Assembly (NCBI GenBank): GCA_016184125.1 | Contig: JACPDG010000069.1 | Location: forward strand, 1-34,514 | DNA length: 34,514 nucleotides | Direction of reading: 5' to 3' | Source: Candidatus Rokuibacteriota bacterium | GTDB taxonomy: Bacteria > Methylomirabilota > Methylomirabilia > Rokubacteriales > CSP1-6 | Shown here: positions 15,261 to 25,364 of the stretch, in pieces | How positions within the stretch are numbered: position 1 is the first letter of the stretch | Layout of the letters: each line of letters opens with the position of its first letter | Position numbers and translations under genes: made by a program | The notes under the pieces: generated by a model | The model's database searches: none | The model's input: the letters and a program-made list of their open reading frames with translations, nothing else | What the model was told of the DNA's origin: nothing

Positions 15261-16019
15261 CTACGGAAGCGCCGCGACCGTCGCGAGACGACCCAGGACG
15301 CGCTTGCGGTACGAGTACAGCAAGTGCGGGTTGCAGGCCGTGCACAGGCGCGGGTTCTCGATGCGCGAGCGCTCCACACCCGCCCGCACCAGCAGGTCCT
15401 CGTTCGCCGTCCAGAGGTCGAGCATCCACTTCCCGGGCCCTGCGGGCACGACCCACGGCTGCCACAGGCCGATGTGCGCGGCGCTGAGCTCGGTGATGAC
15501 GGGCCCGTCGACCTCGTAGCAGCACGGGCCGATCGACGGACCGATCGTCGCGATCGCCTCCTGCGCGCGTCCGCCGGCGCCCTCGAGCGCCGCCACCGTC
15601 GCGGCCGTGGCGCCGCGCACGGTCCCCCGCCAGCCGAGGTGCGCGACGACGAGTGCCGGCGCGCCCGGGTCGTAGAGCGTGACCGCGAGGCAATCGGCGG
15701 TGAAGATCGCGAGCGGCACGCCGGGCTCCGTCGTGACCAGGACGTCGGCGGTGCCGGCAAAGCCGCCGAGCGCTCCGGCGCGGGCGGTCCCGGCGCCGTG
15801 GACCTGGCGCGCGTAGGCAACGCGGCCGACGTCGAGCCCCGCCGGGCGCAGCAGGTCGACCGCCTCGGCGCGGAACGGGACGCCGCGCTCGGCGAACGAC
15901 GTGGTGCCGTCGAAGTGGCGGGTGGTCGTCGCGTGCGGCACGCCGAACGCGGTCAGCGACCGGAACGTGAAGTACTGCGGCGGATCGCCGTGGGAGACCA
16001 GGGATCGGTGAGGCATCAC
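15261..16019 (-). CDS. pgeF: Peptidoglycan editing factor / laccase-domain protein
   Basis: A 252-residue YfiH/YlmD-family protein. The metal-site residues appear in YARQVHGAGTA, TADCLAVTLYDP and VAHLGWRGTVRG. GPSIGPCCYEV and CTACNPHLLYSYRK complete the family pattern. Family members act as purine nucleoside phosphorylase/deaminase in vitro. E. coli PgeF removes wrongly incorporated amino acids from UDP-MurNAc precursors. Its place after ftsZ fits the ylmD position. A GTG at 16019 and an ATG at 16016 are both possible starts. Confidence 0.93.
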   Translation of the reverse strand: MMPHRSLVSHGDPPQYFTFRSLTAFGVPHATTTRHFDGTTSFAERGVPFRAEAVDLLRPAGLDVGRVAYARQVHGAGTARAGALGGFAGTADVLVTTEPGVPLAIFTADCLAVTLYDPGAPALVVAHLGWRGTVRGATAATVAALEGAGGRAQEAIATIGPSIGPCCYEVDGPVITELSAAHIGLWQPWVVPAGPGKWMLDLWTANEDLLVRAGVERSRIENPRLCTACNPHLLYSYRKRVLGRLATVAALP

Positions 16020-16169
16020 GCGTTCAACCCCACGAGTGTAGCGAGCGCTGGCCCAGATAGCACACGGAAATGAGGCACGGCGAGCATTCCTCTCGCCCGC
16101 GACCGGTCCCTACAGTCCAGAAGAGCGTTGCGACGCACCAACCCCGAAGCCAACGAGGAGCCTCGACGG

Positions 16170-16856
16170 ATGACCTGGGAGATTCCCGGCTGCGCCTACT
16201 GCCCGACCACCATCCGCGCGTGCCGCCAGGGCGAGTCCGAGACACGCGGCCCCGGATTCTGCCCGTCGAAGGTCGATCAGGACGGGATCGATACGGCGTG
16301 GAGCATCTACCAGGACCCGGAGATCCGGAGGATCGCCCACGCGTCGGCGGTCGTGGAGTCCGAGGGCTACTGCCGCTGGAGCCGCGTCGAGGAGATCTGT
16401 GCCTTCGCCAAGAAGATGGGCTACACGCGGATCGGCATCGCGACGTGCATCAGCTTCGTGGACCTCGCGCGCGTGCTGTCCGCGATCCTCGAGAGCCATG
16501 GCTTCGAGGTCGCGTCCGTCGCCTGCAAGAACGGCGGCGTCGCGAAGGAAGACATCGGCCTGCGGGACGACGAGAAGATCCGCCCGGGCCAGCACGAGTC
16601 GATGTGCAACCCGGTCTCGCAGGCCCAGCTCCTCAATCGCGCCGGCTGCCAGCTCAACGTGGTGCTGGGCCTCTGCGTCGGCCACGACAGCCTCTTCTTC
16701 AAGCACTCCGAGGGACTGGCGACGACGCTCGTGGCCAAGGACCGCGTGCTCGCGCACAACCCGGTCGGCGCGCTCCAGCTCGCCGACACCTACTACGCGA
16801 AGGTGTGGGGCCCGCTCAAGCCGTCGACGCCCCGCAACAAGCCGCCGGAGCGGTAG
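16170..16856 (+). CDS. DUF1847 family protein
   Basis: A 228-residue protein recognised as DUF1847: CAYCPTTIRACRQGE near the N terminus, RIGIATCISFVDLARVLSAILESHGFEV, VACKNGGVAKEDIGL, MCNPVSQAQLLNRAGCQLNVVLGLCVGHDSLFFKHS and KDRVLAHNPVGAL. Nine or so conserved cysteines suggest metal or cluster binding. The function is unknown. The ATG at 16170 has GAGGAG 9 nt upstream; a TTG at 16128 would add 14 residues. It sits alone on the plus strand between pgeF and ftsZ. Confidence 0.88.
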   Translation: MTWEIPGCAYCPTTIRACRQGESETRGPGFCPSKVDQDGIDTAWSIYQDPEIRRIAHASAVVESEGYCRWSRVEEICAFAKKMGYTRIGIATCISFVDLARVLSAILESHGFEVASVACKNGGVAKEDIGLRDDEKIRPGQHESMCNPVSQAQLLNRAGCQLNVVLGLCVGHDSLFFKHSEGLATTLVAKDRVLAHNPVGALQLADTYYAKVWGPLKPSTPRNKPPER

Positions 16857-16912
16857 TCGAGGAGCGCCCCGGGGCGCGATGATCGCCCTCCCGACCGCCG
16901 AGTAGCCCCGAG

Positions 16913-16980
16913 CAGCGGCCCGGGTTCCCCGGGCCGCTTGCGAGCGCGGGGGGCTTGGGGGGCCCTTCGAGGCCCCCCAT
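16913..16980. repeat. Class A hairpin repeat between DUF1847 and ftsZ
   Basis: On the minus strand it reads TGGGGGGCCTCGAAGGGC, CCCCCAAGCCCCCC, then a spacer and GGCCCGGGGAACCCGGGCC. Both stems are strong. It lies between two convergent genes and would work as a two-way terminator for ftsZ and the DUF1847 gene. It is the only copy in this orientation. Confidence 0.75.
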
Positions 16981-16992
16981 GAAGTCGGTTGG

Positions 16993-18162
16993 TCAGTCCG
17001 CCTGCTTGCGCAGGAAGGTCGGCACGTCCAGCTCGTCGGCCATGTCGATCGCGGCGCCGACCTCGGCGCGTGCGTCCGCAACGGGGCGCCGCCGCCAGGA
17101 TGCGCCCTGCCCTGCGAACGGGCTCGAACGAGACGCGCGGGGCAGGTCGACCACCTTGCTCGGCGGCACGAGCAGCTCGCGTCGCTCGGCGAAGCCGGTC
17201 GCGATGACCGTGATCCGCACCTCACCCTGCAGGTTCGGGTCGAGGACGGCGCCGAAGATGATGTTCGCCTCGTCGTGCGCGGCCTCGTGCACGATCCGCG
17301 CGGCCTCCTCCACCTCGTGGATCGAGAGGTCCGGACCGCCGGTGAAGTTGATCAGGATGCCGCGCGCGCCGTCGATCGAGGCGTCGTCGAGCAGCGGGCT
17401 CGCGATCGCTTTCTGCGCGGCGTCGAGCGCCCGGTGCTCGCCGCGGCCGATGCCGGTGCCCATCATCGCCATGCCCATCCCGGACATGATCGTCCGCACG
17501 TCGGCGAAGTCGAGGTTGATGAGCCCCGGCACGAGGATCAGGTCGGAGATGCCCTGCACGGCCTGCTGGAGCACGGAGTCGGCGACCTTGAACGCCTCGA
17601 GCAGCGGCGTGCCGCGATCCACGACGGCGAGCAGCCGCTGGTTGGGAATCGTGATCAGCGTGTCGACGACGCTCCTGAGCGCCTCGATGCCCGCCTCGGC
17701 CTGCTGCGTCCGCTTGCGCCCCTCGAACGTGAACGGCTTCGTGACCACCGCGACGGTCAGGATGCCGAGCTGCTTGGCGAGCGACGCGACGACCGGCGCG
17801 GAGCCGGTGCCGGTGCCGCCGCCGAGGCCCGCGGTGATGAAGACCATGTCCGCGCCCTCGAGCAGGCGCGTGATCTCCTCGGGGTCCTCCTGCGCCGCCT
17901 CGCGCCCCACGTCGGGGTTCGATCCCGCGCCCAGCCCCTGCGTGAGCTTGGCGCCGAGCTGGAGCTTGATGGGCACGGGGGACGCGCCCAGCGCCTGGAG
18001 GTCGGTGTTGGCGACGATGAAGTCGACGCCCGTGAACTGCGCCTCCATCATCCGGACGACGGCGTTGCCGCCGCCTCCACCCAGACCGACGACCTTGATC
18101 TTCGCCACCTGGTCCGCCGGATCCAGCTCGAACAGTGGCCGCCTGGCGCGGGCGTTGTCCAT
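16993..18162 (-). CDS. ftsZ: Cell division protein FtsZ
   Basis: Tubulin-like GTPase that forms the division ring. The 389-residue protein has [15 protein letters not shown] (residues 24-38), the tubulin signature [13 protein letters not shown] (GGGTGTG at 114-120), TIPNQRLL, and the T7 loop [11 protein letters not shown] with the catalytic Asp. A variable linker leads to the C-terminal peptide [14 protein letters not shown], the site that binds FtsA and other partners. The ATG at 18162 has GGAGGAG 6 nt upstream. It is the last gene of the dcw cluster, 52 nt after ftsA. Confidence 0.98.
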   Translation of the reverse strand: MDNARARRPLFELDPADQVAKIKVVGLGGGGGNAVVRMMEAQFTGVDFIVANTDLQALGASPVPIKLQLGAKLTQGLGAGSNPDVGREAAQEDPEEITRLLEGADMVFITAGLGGGTGTGSAPVVASLAKQLGILTVAVVTKPFTFEGRKRTQQAEAGIEALRSVVDTLITIPNQRLLAVVDRGTPLLEAFKVADSVLQQAVQGISDLILVPGLINLDFADVRTIMSGMGMAMMGTGIGRGEHRALDAAQKAIASPLLDDASIDGARGILINFTGGPDLSIHEVEEAARIVHEAAHDEANIIFGAVLDPNLQGEVRITVIATGFAERRELLVPPSKVVDLPRASRSSPFAGQGASWRRRPVADARAEVGAAIDMADELDVPTFLRKQAD

Positions 18163-18214
18163 CAGGCTCCTCCTCTCGACGCGGCACCCCGCCACGTCCG
18201 TCTCATCTGCGCGA

Positions 18215-19462
18215 TCAGAACATCTCTCCGAACAGCGTCGCGAGCCGACGGAACAGCCGCATGATGGCGTTCTGCCCGGCGGCCTCCGCCGCCGCGTGCC
18301 CCTCCGCTTGCCGGCGGGCGCCGTAGAGCGCGAGACCGACCGCGGTCGAGTAGATGGGACTGCGCACGACGTCGGCGAGCCCGCCGACGTCGTGCGGAAC
18401 ACCGCGACGCACCGGCTGCTCGAAGACGCTCTCGGCGATCTCCGCGACGCCCTCCATGAGCGACGTGCCGCCGGTCACGACCACGCCCGCCGTTGCGCTG
18501 TCCTGGAAGCCGGCCTTCGCGAGATCGCGCGCCACCAGCGAGAAGACCTCCTCGACACGCGGCTGCACGATCTCCGAGAGCACCTGCCGCGAGAGCTGGC
18601 GCGGCTTGCGCCCGCCCACCGACGGGACGCTGATCGTTTCCTCGGCGGGCACCAGCGCGGTCGACGCGCAGGCATGACGGCGCTTGAGGTCCTCCGCGTC
18701 CGCGAGCGGCGTGCGCAGCCCGATCGCGATGTCGTTCGTGATGTGGTCGCCGCCGAGCGGGAGGCTCGCGGTGTACCAGACGGCGCCCTCCCGCACCAGC
18801 GCGACGTCGGTCGTGCCGCCGCCGATGTCGATCAGCACGGCGCCGAGCTCCTTCTCGTCGGCGAGCAGCACGGCCTCGGCGGACGCGAGCGGCTCGAGGA
18901 CGATGTCGTGCACGCCGAGACCCGCGCGGTTCACCGAGCGGATGACGTTCCGCACCGGCGTCACGGCGCCGGTCACGATGTGGACCTCGGTCTCGAGCCT
19001 GACGCCGGACATCCCGATCGGCTCGCGCACGCCGTCCTGGTCGTCGACCACGAACGTCTGGGGCAGGACGTGGATGATCTCGCGGTCGGGCGGCAGGTTG
19101 ATGGCGCGCGCCGCGTCGACCACGCGGTCCACGTCGGCCGACGTCACCTCCCGCTCCTTGCCGGAGACCGCGACGACACCGCGGCTGTTGACCCCCCGGA
19201 TGTGGCCGCCGGCGATCCCGGCGTACACGTTCGCGACCTCGACGCCGGCTTGCAGCTCGGCGTCGGACACGGCCTGCTTGATCGCCTCGACGGTCGACTC
19301 GATGTTGACGACGACGCCGCGCCTGAGCCCGCGCGACGGCGCGGAGCCGACACCGACGACGTCGAGCCCGCCCCCGGCGCGCGGCGCCGAGATGACCGCA
19401 CAGATCTTCGTGGTGCCCACGTCCAGCCCGACGATCAGCTCTTCGGTCTTCGTCCGTCTGAT
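18215..19462 (-). CDS. ftsA: Cell division protein FtsA, likely non-AUG start
   Basis: Actin-like ATPase that tethers FtsZ to the membrane and activates the divisome. Seen are [17 protein letters not shown] (phosphate 1), the 1C domain, [13 protein letters not shown] (phosphate 2), [12 protein letters not shown] (adenosine) and a C-terminal amphipathic helix [18 protein letters not shown]. No ATG, GTG or TTG precedes LIVGLDVG near the family start. An ATC at 19462-19460 lies 6 nt after GGGGAGG and gives [16 protein letters not shown], which fits the family length (415 residues). A CTG at 19438, overlapping the ftsQ TGA as CTGA, is the alternative. With ATC the gene overlaps ftsQ by 28 nt. Confidence 0.95.
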   Translation of the reverse strand: MRRTKTEELIVGLDVGTTKICAVISAPRAGGGLDVVGVGSAPSRGLRRGVVVNIESTVEAIKQAVSDAELQAGVEVANVYAGIAGGHIRGVNSRGVVAVSGKEREVTSADVDRVVDAARAINLPPDREIIHVLPQTFVVDDQDGVREPIGMSGVRLETEVHIVTGAVTPVRNVIRSVNRAGLGVHDIVLEPLASAEAVLLADEKELGAVLIDIGGGTTDVALVREGAVWYTASLPLGGDHITNDIAIGLRTPLADAEDLKRRHACASTALVPAEETISVPSVGGRKPRQLSRQVLSEIVQPRVEEVFSLVARDLAKAGFQDSATAGVVVTGGTSLMEGVAEIAESVFEQPVRRGVPHDVGGLADVVRSPIYSTAVGLALYGARRQAEGHAAAEAAGQNAIMRLFRRLATLFGEMF

Positions 19463-20415
19463 GGCTGGCCTCCCCGCCTGAGCACGACCTGGTCCCGGAA
19501 GCGCAGGTCGACCGCGGTCACCTGAGGGTCCTCGGCCACCACCTGCGCGAGCACCCCCTCGAGTCGCGCGAGCCGATCGGGCCACTCGTCGCCGCCCCAC
19601 TCCTCGTCGCCGAGATAGACGTCGATCCCGCTCATGGTGCGGAGCACGGGACCGTCTGGACGGCCCATGTCGACCTCGGAGATCTCGTCGCTCAGCGCGC
19701 TGCCGCTCCGGAGCAGGGTGCGGATGAGCGCGATGGCGGCGCGTGCGCGCGGCCCGGCTTCCGGATGCGAGCGCGCCACCTCGCTCTCGTCGAGACCGCT
19801 GATGAGCGGAGCTGCCGGAGCGACCGCGCGTCGCTCCTCGCCGATCACGCGTCCCTCCTCGTCCACCCACACGAGGCGGCCGGCGCCGCCCATCCGGGGG
19901 AGGCTGAGGGGGGCGTTGCCCCCTTCAGACACCCGGGGGAGGCTGAGGGGGGCGTTGCCCCCTTCAGACACAAGGACCAGCGTGAACGGCCGGCGTTCCT
20001 CGACGTGGATCGCGACGCGGTCGGGGAGCTCGCGAATGACCTCGGCGCGGCGCACCTCCGGCAGCGCCTCGACGCGCGCGACGACGTCGCGCGGCCGGAG
20101 CCGGAACACGTTCGTGCCGGGCTCGATTCCGGCGGCCTCACGGATGCGCTCGGTCGCGACACGCGATGCGCCCCGGACGTCGACGCCCGCCACGGCGAAT
20201 CGGGGCGACGCGAGCAGCCAGTGCGACGTGAACCCGAGCACCGCTGCGACGGCCGCCACGCCGAGCGCGACCCCGGCCAAGCGGCAGACGCGGGCGATCC
20301 GCCGCGCCTGCCGCCGCCGGGCGCGACCCACACGCTGACCGGCGACGAACGCGGAGCGTTCACCGAGGTCGGCGATCGGGCGCGCGTCCGCGCGCAGCGG
20401 CAGGAGCCTAGTCAC
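19435..20415 (-). CDS. ftsQ: Cell division protein FtsQ with an inserted tandem repeat
   Basis: Bitopic divisome protein linking early and late division proteins. The 326-residue protein has a basic cytoplasmic N terminus and a membrane segment (about residues 42-68). The POTRA domain is FAVAGVDVRGASRVATERI...GTNVFRLRPRDVVARVEALPEVRRAEVIRELPDRVAIHVEERRP, and the beta domain follows. Within the beta domain, VSEGGNAPLSLPR occurs twice in a row, encoded by an exact 39-bp tandem repeat that matches the intergenic class B hairpin. GTG at 20415 overlaps the murB stop by 8 nt. Confidence 0.92.
   Translation of the reverse strand: MTRLLPLRADARPIADLGERSAFVAGQRVGRARRRQARRIARVCRLAGVALGVAAVAAVLGFTSHWLLASPRFAVAGVDVRGASRVATERIREAAGIEPGTNVFRLRPRDVVARVEALPEVRRAEVIRELPDRVAIHVEERRPFTLVLVSEGGNAPLSLPRVSEGGNAPLSLPRMGGAGRLVWVDEEGRVIGEERRAVAPAAPLISGLDESEVARSHPEAGPRARAAIALIRTLLRSGSALSDEISEVDMGRPDGPVLRTMSGIDVYLGDEEWGGDEWPDRLARLEGVLAQVVAEDPQVTAVDLRFRDQVVLRRGGQPSDGRRPKS
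19469..19475 (-). promoter_or_regulatory. Ribosome binding site pointing to an ATC start of ftsA
   Basis: GGGGAGG on the minus strand is followed after 6 nt by ATC at the place where the family start codon is expected. No standard start codon is within range. Confidence 0.5.
19894..19971. repeat. Two exact 39-bp tandem units inside ftsQ
   Basis: Two identical 39-bp units (19894-19932 and 19933-19971) read VSEGGNAPLSLPR each on the minus strand. Each holds a GGGGG-CAAC-GCCCCCC hairpin core like the class B repeat after murA. The unit length is a multiple of three, so ftsQ stays in frame. Confidence 0.9.
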
Positions 20416-21286
20416 CGATGATCCGGATCTCCGTCTCGAGCGGCACGCCGAACTGGTGGTGGACCCGCTCGCGCGCCAGGTCGATGAGCCCGAGGATGTC
20501 GCCCGCGGTCGCGCCGCCGCGGTTGATGATGAAGTTCGCGTTCTTGGTGGAGATCTCGGCCGCTCCGAGCCGCTTGCCGCGCAGCCCCGCCTTCTCGAGC
20601 AGCCGTGTCGCCTCGGCGCCCGGCGGGTTCTTCCACACGCACCCGGCCGACGCGAGGGCCAGCGGCTGCGTCGACTTCTTGACCTTCAGCCGCTGCTTGA
20701 TCTCCTTCTGGATCTCGGCGAGCGGCCGGCGGTGCAGCCTCAGCCGGCAGCCGACGAGCACCGAGCCGGGCGGCAGGTGGAACGCCTTGTACGTGAAGTT
20801 CCCCGGGCCGGGCTTGAACTCGCCGATCGTGCCGTCGGGGTGGAGGAAGTAGACGGCGCTGACGAAGTCGCCGATCCTCCCGTCCGCCGTGCCGGCGTTG
20901 GTCGCGAGGGCGCCACCGATCGTCGCGGGGATCCCGACCAGGGACTCGATGCCGCCCAGGTTGAGGGCGGCGGCCTCGCGAATGAGGGCCGAGAGCCCGA
21001 CGCCCGCACCCGCCACGGCCTCCTCGCCGTGGAACTCGGCACGCCCGAGGCATCCCTCGAGCCGCAGCACCACGCCGCGGATGCCGCGGTCCTTCACGAT
21101 CACGTTGTTGCCGCCGCCGACCACGAACACGGGCAGCTGCTCGCGTTCGGCGAACTTCAGCGCGTGCCGCATGTCCTCGACATCCTGCGGCACGACGAAG
21201 ATGTCGGCGGGGCCGCCGATGCGCAGGGACGTGTGGAAGCTCAGGAGCTCCTTGAACCGGACTTCGCCCCGGATTTCGCCTAGCAT
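20408..21286 (-). CDS. murB: UDP-N-acetylenolpyruvoylglucosamine reductase
   Basis: FAD- and NADPH-dependent reductase that makes UDP-MurNAc from the MurA product. The 292-residue protein shows [47 protein letters not shown] and LRLHRRP. The proton-donor segment reads [11 protein letters not shown], with Cys where many homologues have Ser; Cys variants exist. It ends [18 protein letters not shown]...TEIRIIG. The lack of the longer type I loop suggests a type II enzyme. ATG at 21286 overlaps the murC TAG by 7 nt, with GGGAGGG upstream. Confidence 0.97.
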   Translation of the reverse strand: MLGEIRGEVRFKELLSFHTSLRIGGPADIFVVPQDVEDMRHALKFAEREQLPVFVVGGGNNVIVKDRGIRGVVLRLEGCLGRAEFHGEEAVAGAGVGLSALIREAAALNLGGIESLVGIPATIGGALATNAGTADGRIGDFVSAVYFLHPDGTIGEFKPGPGNFTYKAFHLPPGSVLVGCRLRLHRRPLAEIQKEIKQRLKVKKSTQPLALASAGCVWKNPPGAEATRLLEKAGLRGKRLGAAEISTKNANFIINRGGATAGDILGLIDLARERVHHQFGVPLETEIRIIGD

Positions 21287-22680
21287 TTCGCCCTCCCATG
21301 TGCCTGGTCCGCTTCGAGCCTCCGCAGGATCTCCGGACCGAGCTGACCCACGTCGCCGGCGCCGAGGGTGAGCACGCAGTCCCCGGACCGGACGATCTCG
21401 ACGAGGTGATCGACCACTCGTGCGCGGTTGCCGCCGATGAACGTCACGTTGCGGTGGCCATGAGCGCGGATGGCCTCCGCGAGGTCCTCGGCGCTGACCC
21501 CGGGGATCGGAGCCTCGCCGGCAGGATAGATGTCCAGGACCAGCAGCACGTCCGCCTGGTTGAACGCGGTGACGAACTCGTCGCGCAGGTGGAGCGTGCG
21601 CGTGTAGCGGTGCGGCTGGAAGACGGTCACCACGCGGCCGTCGAACGCCGAGCGCGCGGCGGCCAGCGTGGCGCGGACCTCCGCGGGGTGATGGCCGTAG
21701 TCGTCGACGACGGTGGCACCGCGCGCGGTCCCGCGGATCTGAAATCGCCGCTGCACGCCGGCGAACGCGGCGAGCGCCTTGGCGATCGTCGCGAACGGGA
21801 TGTCGAGGTCGAGGCCGACCGCGACGGCGGCGAGGGCGTTGGCGACGTTGTGGCGGCCGGGCACGCGCAGCTCGCAGGCGCCGAGGACGTCGCCACGATG
21901 GACGACCTCGAAGCGCATCGACAGGCCGGCGTACTCGATCCGCCGCGCGACGAGATCGGCGCCCGGCTCCAGGCCGTACGTCGCGATCCGCTTCTCGATG
22001 CGCGGGATCAGCATCTGGATGTTCGGCTGGTCGAGGCACAGGACCGCCGAGCCGTAGAAGGGCACCTTGTTCACGAACGTCACGAACGCGTCGCGGATCC
22101 TGTCCAGCGTCCCGTAGAAGTCGAGGTGCTCGGCGTCGATGGTGGTCACGACCGCGATGGTCGGCGTCAGCTTCAGGAAGGAGCCGTCCGACTCGTCGGC
22201 CTCGGCCACGAGGAAGTCGCCCTGGCCGAGGCGGGCGTTCGAGCCGAGCGCGGACACGCGCCCGCCGACCACGATGGTCGGATCGAGGTGCGCCCCGGCG
22301 AGCACGGCGCCGACCATCGACGTGGTCGTGGTCTTGCCGTGGGTGCCGGCGACCGCGATCGCGTACTTGAGCCGCGCGAGCTCCGCGAGCATCTCGGCGC
22401 GCGGGATGGTGGGGACCTGCTGCTGCCGCGCCGCGACGAGCTCCGGGTTGTCGGCGCGGACGGCGGACGAGTAGACGACCACGTGCGCGCCCGCGACGTG
22501 GGCGGCGTCGTGCCCGATGAAGACCTTCGCGCCGAGCGCGGCCACGCGCTCGACCGCGTCGCTGTTCTTCTGGTCCGAGCCGGTCACCCGGTAGCCGAGG
22601 TTCAGGAGGATCTCGGCGATACCGGACATGCCGACGCCGCCGATGCCGACGAAGTGGATCTGCTGGTACCGCTTAAACAT
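21280..22680 (-). CDS. murC: UDP-N-acetylmuramate-L-alanine ligase
   Basis: Adds L-Ala to UDP-MurNAc using ATP. The 466-residue protein has the N-terminal Rossmann motif [16 protein letters not shown] (residues 8-23) and the P-loop [14 protein letters not shown]. The central EADESDGSF and AEHLDFYG motifs follow, then [13 protein letters not shown] and [14 protein letters not shown]. The ATG at 22680 gives the standard MurC N terminus. It follows ftsW by only 17 nt, which leaves no room for murG, the usual occupant of that position. Confidence 0.97.
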   Translation of the reverse strand: MFKRYQQIHFVGIGGVGMSGIAEILLNLGYRVTGSDQKNSDAVERVAALGAKVFIGHDAAHVAGAHVVVYSSAVRADNPELVAARQQQVPTIPRAEMLAELARLKYAIAVAGTHGKTTTTSMVGAVLAGAHLDPTIVVGGRVSALGSNARLGQGDFLVAEADESDGSFLKLTPTIAVVTTIDAEHLDFYGTLDRIRDAFVTFVNKVPFYGSAVLCLDQPNIQMLIPRIEKRIATYGLEPGADLVARRIEYAGLSMRFEVVHRGDVLGACELRVPGRHNVANALAAVAVGLDLDIPFATIAKALAAFAGVQRRFQIRGTARGATVVDDYGHHPAEVRATLAAARSAFDGRVVTVFQPHRYTRTLHLRDEFVTAFNQADVLLVLDIYPAGEAPIPGVSAEDLAEAIRAHGHRNVTFIGGNRARVVDHLVEIVRSGDCVLTLGAGDVGQLGPEILRRLEADQAHGRAKC

Positions 22681-22697
22681 GGCCCGTCCGTGCCCGG

Positions 22698-23795
22698 CTA
22701 GCCATCGGCGTGCTGGGAGATGTTGAGGAGGACGCCCGTCCCGAGCATCGTCATGACGAGCGCGGAGCCGCCGAAGGAGATGAACGGCAGCGGCAGCCCT
22801 TTCGTGGGCAGGAGGCCCGTGACGACGCCGAGGTTCACGACGGTCTGCGTGGCGAGGAGCACGGTGATCCCGAGCGCCAGGTAGGCGCCGAACGGGTCGG
22901 GCGCGCGCAGGCCGATCCTGAGCCCTCGCCACACGAGCACGACGAACAGCGCCACGACGGCCAGCGCGCCGGCCAGCCCGAGCTCCTCGCCGAGGATCGC
23001 GAAGATGAAGTCCGTGTGCGCCTCGGGCAGGTAGAAGAGCTTCTGCCGCGACTCCCCGAGCCCGCGGCCGAACGGCCCGCCGGCGCCGAGCGCCAGCCAC
23101 GACTGGATGATCTGGAACCCGCTGCCGCGCGGGTCTTGCCACGGGTCGACGAACGCCATCACGCGCCGCACGCGGTACGGCGCGGCGAGGATCGCCACGA
23201 CGATGAGCGGCAGCGCGGCGAGCAGCACGACGGAGAGGTGCCGGACGCGGCTGCCCGCGAGGAACAGCAGCGCGAACGTGAGCGCGAGCAGCGTGACCGC
23301 GTTGCCGAGGTCGGGCTGCGCCACGACGAGGAGCGAGAACACCCCGGCGACGCCCAGCGGCGGCAGGAAGCCCCGCCGGAAGTCGGGAAGCGTCTCGCGG
23401 CGGCGCGCGAGGAAGCCGGCGAGGAACACGACGAGCGCGAGCTTCGCGAGCTCGGCCGGCTGGAACGACACGGGTCCGAGCCTGAGCCACCGCCGCGTCC
23501 CGTTGATCGACTGCCCGAACGGTGGGACCAGCACGAGCACGAGCAGCACGCCAGTCGCCACGAGCAACGGCACCTTCCACTGCTCGACCTTCCGGTAGTC
23601 GACCCTCAGCGCGGCCCAGAGCGCCGCGCATCCGAGCACCGCCCAGAACCCCTGCTTCTTCAGGAAGAAGTAGGGGTCGCCGAACCGCTCGGCCGCGACG
23701 ATCGCGCTCGCCGAGTAGACCATGATCACGCCGACGCTCATGAGCAGCAGCGCGGTGCCGAGCAGCCACATGTCGGGGGCGAGCTTCCTGGGCAT
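22698..23795 (-). CDS. ftsW: Septal peptidoglycan glycosyltransferase FtsW
   Basis: SEDS-family membrane enzyme that polymerises lipid II with its partner PBP (FtsI here). The 365-residue protein has about ten hydrophobic segments. Conserved SEDS motifs are [32 protein letters not shown], and [25 protein letters not shown]. The C-terminal [18 protein letters not shown] is also typical; Asp in QPDLG matches the essential residue of RodA/FtsW. It starts with ATG at 23795, preceded by a class A repeat that separates it from murD. Confidence 0.97.
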   Translation of the reverse strand: MPRKLAPDMWLLGTALLLMSVGVIMVYSASAIVAAERFGDPYFFLKKQGFWAVLGCAALWAALRVDYRKVEQWKVPLLVATGVLLVLVLVPPFGQSINGTRRWLRLGPVSFQPAELAKLALVVFLAGFLARRRETLPDFRRGFLPPLGVAGVFSLLVVAQPDLGNAVTLLALTFALLFLAGSRVRHLSVVLLAALPLIVVAILAAPYRVRRVMAFVDPWQDPRGSGFQIIQSWLALGAGGPFGRGLGESRQKLFYLPEAHTDFIFAILGEELGLAGALAVVALFVVLVWRGLRIGLRAPDPFGAYLALGITVLLATQTVVNLGVVTGLLPTKGLPLPFISFGGSALVMTMLGTGVLLNISQHADG

Positions 23796-23812
23796 GGGCT
23801 AGACCGACGGTG

Positions 23813-23870
23813 TGGGGGGCCCCGAAATGGCCCCCCACGCCCCCCAGCGCTCGGAGCGCCCCGGGCGGTG
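23813..23870. repeat. Class A hairpin repeat between murD and ftsW
   Basis: TGGGGGGCCCCGAAATGG then CCCCCCACGCCCCCC, AGCGCTCGGAGCG and CCCCGGGCGG. It interrupts an otherwise tightly packed operon and lies 17 nt upstream of the ftsW ATG. The remaining 70 nt up to murD show no gene. Confidence 0.75.
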
Positions 23871-23941
23871 CGCGGACGCACCGGTGGAACCCGTGGCGCT
23901 CCTCGATTTCCCCGGCACGCTCCTGGACACCGGCTCCCGGC

Positions 23942-25321
23942 TCACGCGAGCTGCTCCACCAGCCGCTTGAACACGTCCCCCCGGTGCTCGAAGTTCTCGA
24001 ACATGTCGAACGACGCGCACGCGGGCGAGAGCAGGACGACCTCCCCGGGGGCCGCGACGTCCCGCGCGGTCGCGACCGCCTCCGCGAACGTCGCGCACGT
24101 CCTGACCGTGATGCCGGCCTCCGCGAGCGCGCGCCCGATGCTCGGCCCGTCCTCACCGATCACCACGGCGTGGACGACCCGCCCGCGCGCGGCCTCGGCG
24201 AGCGGTCTGAAGTCCTGCCCCTTGCCCTTGCCCCCCGCGATGAGCACGAGCGGTTCGGTGAAGCTCTCGAGCGCCTTGACGGTCGACGCGACGTTCGTTC
24301 CCTTCGAGTCGTTGTAGTACGCGACGCCATGGAGCTCGCGCACGCGCTCGATCCGGTGGGGCACGCCGCGGAACTGGCCGACGCCGCGCCGGATGTCCTC
24401 GGTCGCCATGCCCGTCCAGAGCGCGCAGGCGACGGCGGCCAGGACGTTCTCCACGTTGTGGCGCCCGCGGAGCTGGATCTCGGTCACCGGCGCGATCTCC
24501 TCGACGTGGCCGTTGAGCTTCGCCACGACCCAGCCGCCGCGGACGAAGACGCCGTGATCGAGGTGCCGGAGCCGGCTGAACCAGACGACGTCCGCCGCGG
24601 TGCGCGAGGCGAGCGCGCGCGCTCCCTCGTCGTCGGCATTGAGCACCGCGCAGTCCGCCGGTCCCTGGTTCGCCAAGATGCGAGCCTTGGTCTCGGCATA
24701 CCGGGCCACGGTCCCGTGCCGGTCGAGGTGATCGGGCGTCACGTTGAGCACCGCCGCGACACGCGGGTGGAAGTCGGCGATCGTCTCGAGCTGGAAGCTC
24801 GACACCTCCGCGACGACGAGGCCGTCCGGCGGAACGGCCAGCGCGTGGGCCGCGAGCGGCGTGCCGATGTTCCCGGCGACGAGAACGGGCCGCGGCTGCG
24901 GGGCGAGGAGCGCGCCGGTGAGCGCCGTCGTCGTGGTCTTCCCGTTCGTGCCGGTGATCGCGATGGTGTCCGCCTCCATCGCGCGCCATCCGAGCTCCAG
25001 CTCGCCGATCACCGGCACGCCGGCGCCCCGCGCCGCCGCGGGAAGCGCCGCGTCGAACGGCACGCCGGGACTGATCACGACGAGGTCCGCGCTCCGCACC
25101 TCACGCGCGGCATCGCGCTCGGGAACGAAGCGGACGCCGAGCGACGGCAGCGCCTGCGCGTCCGCCGCGAGGCGCTCGAGCGGTTTCGCGTCGATCGCCA
25201 CCACGTCGGCGCCGGCCCCGCGGCAGAGCCGCGCGGCGGCGACACCGCTTCGTGCCAGGCCCACGACGGCCACCCGCTGGCCGGCGAGCGCATCGAGGTA
25301 GGCGCGACCTCTCGACGTCAC
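23942..25321 (-). CDS. murD: UDP-N-acetylmuramoylalanine-D-glutamate ligase
   Basis: Adds D-Glu to UDP-MurNAc-L-Ala with ATP. The protein shows [27 protein letters not shown], the P-loop [61 protein letters not shown] and [19 protein letters not shown]. The GTG at 25321 has GAGGA 5 nt upstream and gives 459 residues. A GTG at 25351 (469 residues) is possible but has a poorer ribosome site. Confidence 0.96.
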   Translation of the reverse strand: MTSRGRAYLDALAGQRVAVVGLARSGVAAARLCRGAGADVVAIDAKPLERLAADAQALPSLGVRFVPERDAAREVRSADLVVISPGVPFDAALPAAARGAGVPVIGELELGWRAMEADTIAITGTNGKTTTTALTGALLAPQPRPVLVAGNIGTPLAAHALAVPPDGLVVAEVSSFQLETIADFHPRVAAVLNVTPDHLDRHGTVARYAETKARILANQGPADCAVLNADDEGARALASRTAADVVWFSRLRHLDHGVFVRGGWVVAKLNGHVEEIAPVTEIQLRGRHNVENVLAAVACALWTGMATEDIRRGVGQFRGVPHRIERVRELHGVAYYNDSKGTNVASTVKALESFTEPLVLIAGGKGKGQDFRPLAEAARGRVVHAVVIGEDGPSIGRALAEAGITVRTCATFAEAVATARDVAAPGEVVLLSPACASFDMFENFEHRGDVFKRLVEQLA

Positions 25322-25364
25322 GGCGTCCTCATAGAGCGTCAGCAGGAGCACTCGTTCACAGCCC

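Noticed and set aside
24153..24989. Second reading frame inside murD
   Set aside because: Arginine-rich shadow frame; MurD motifs are all in the other frame.
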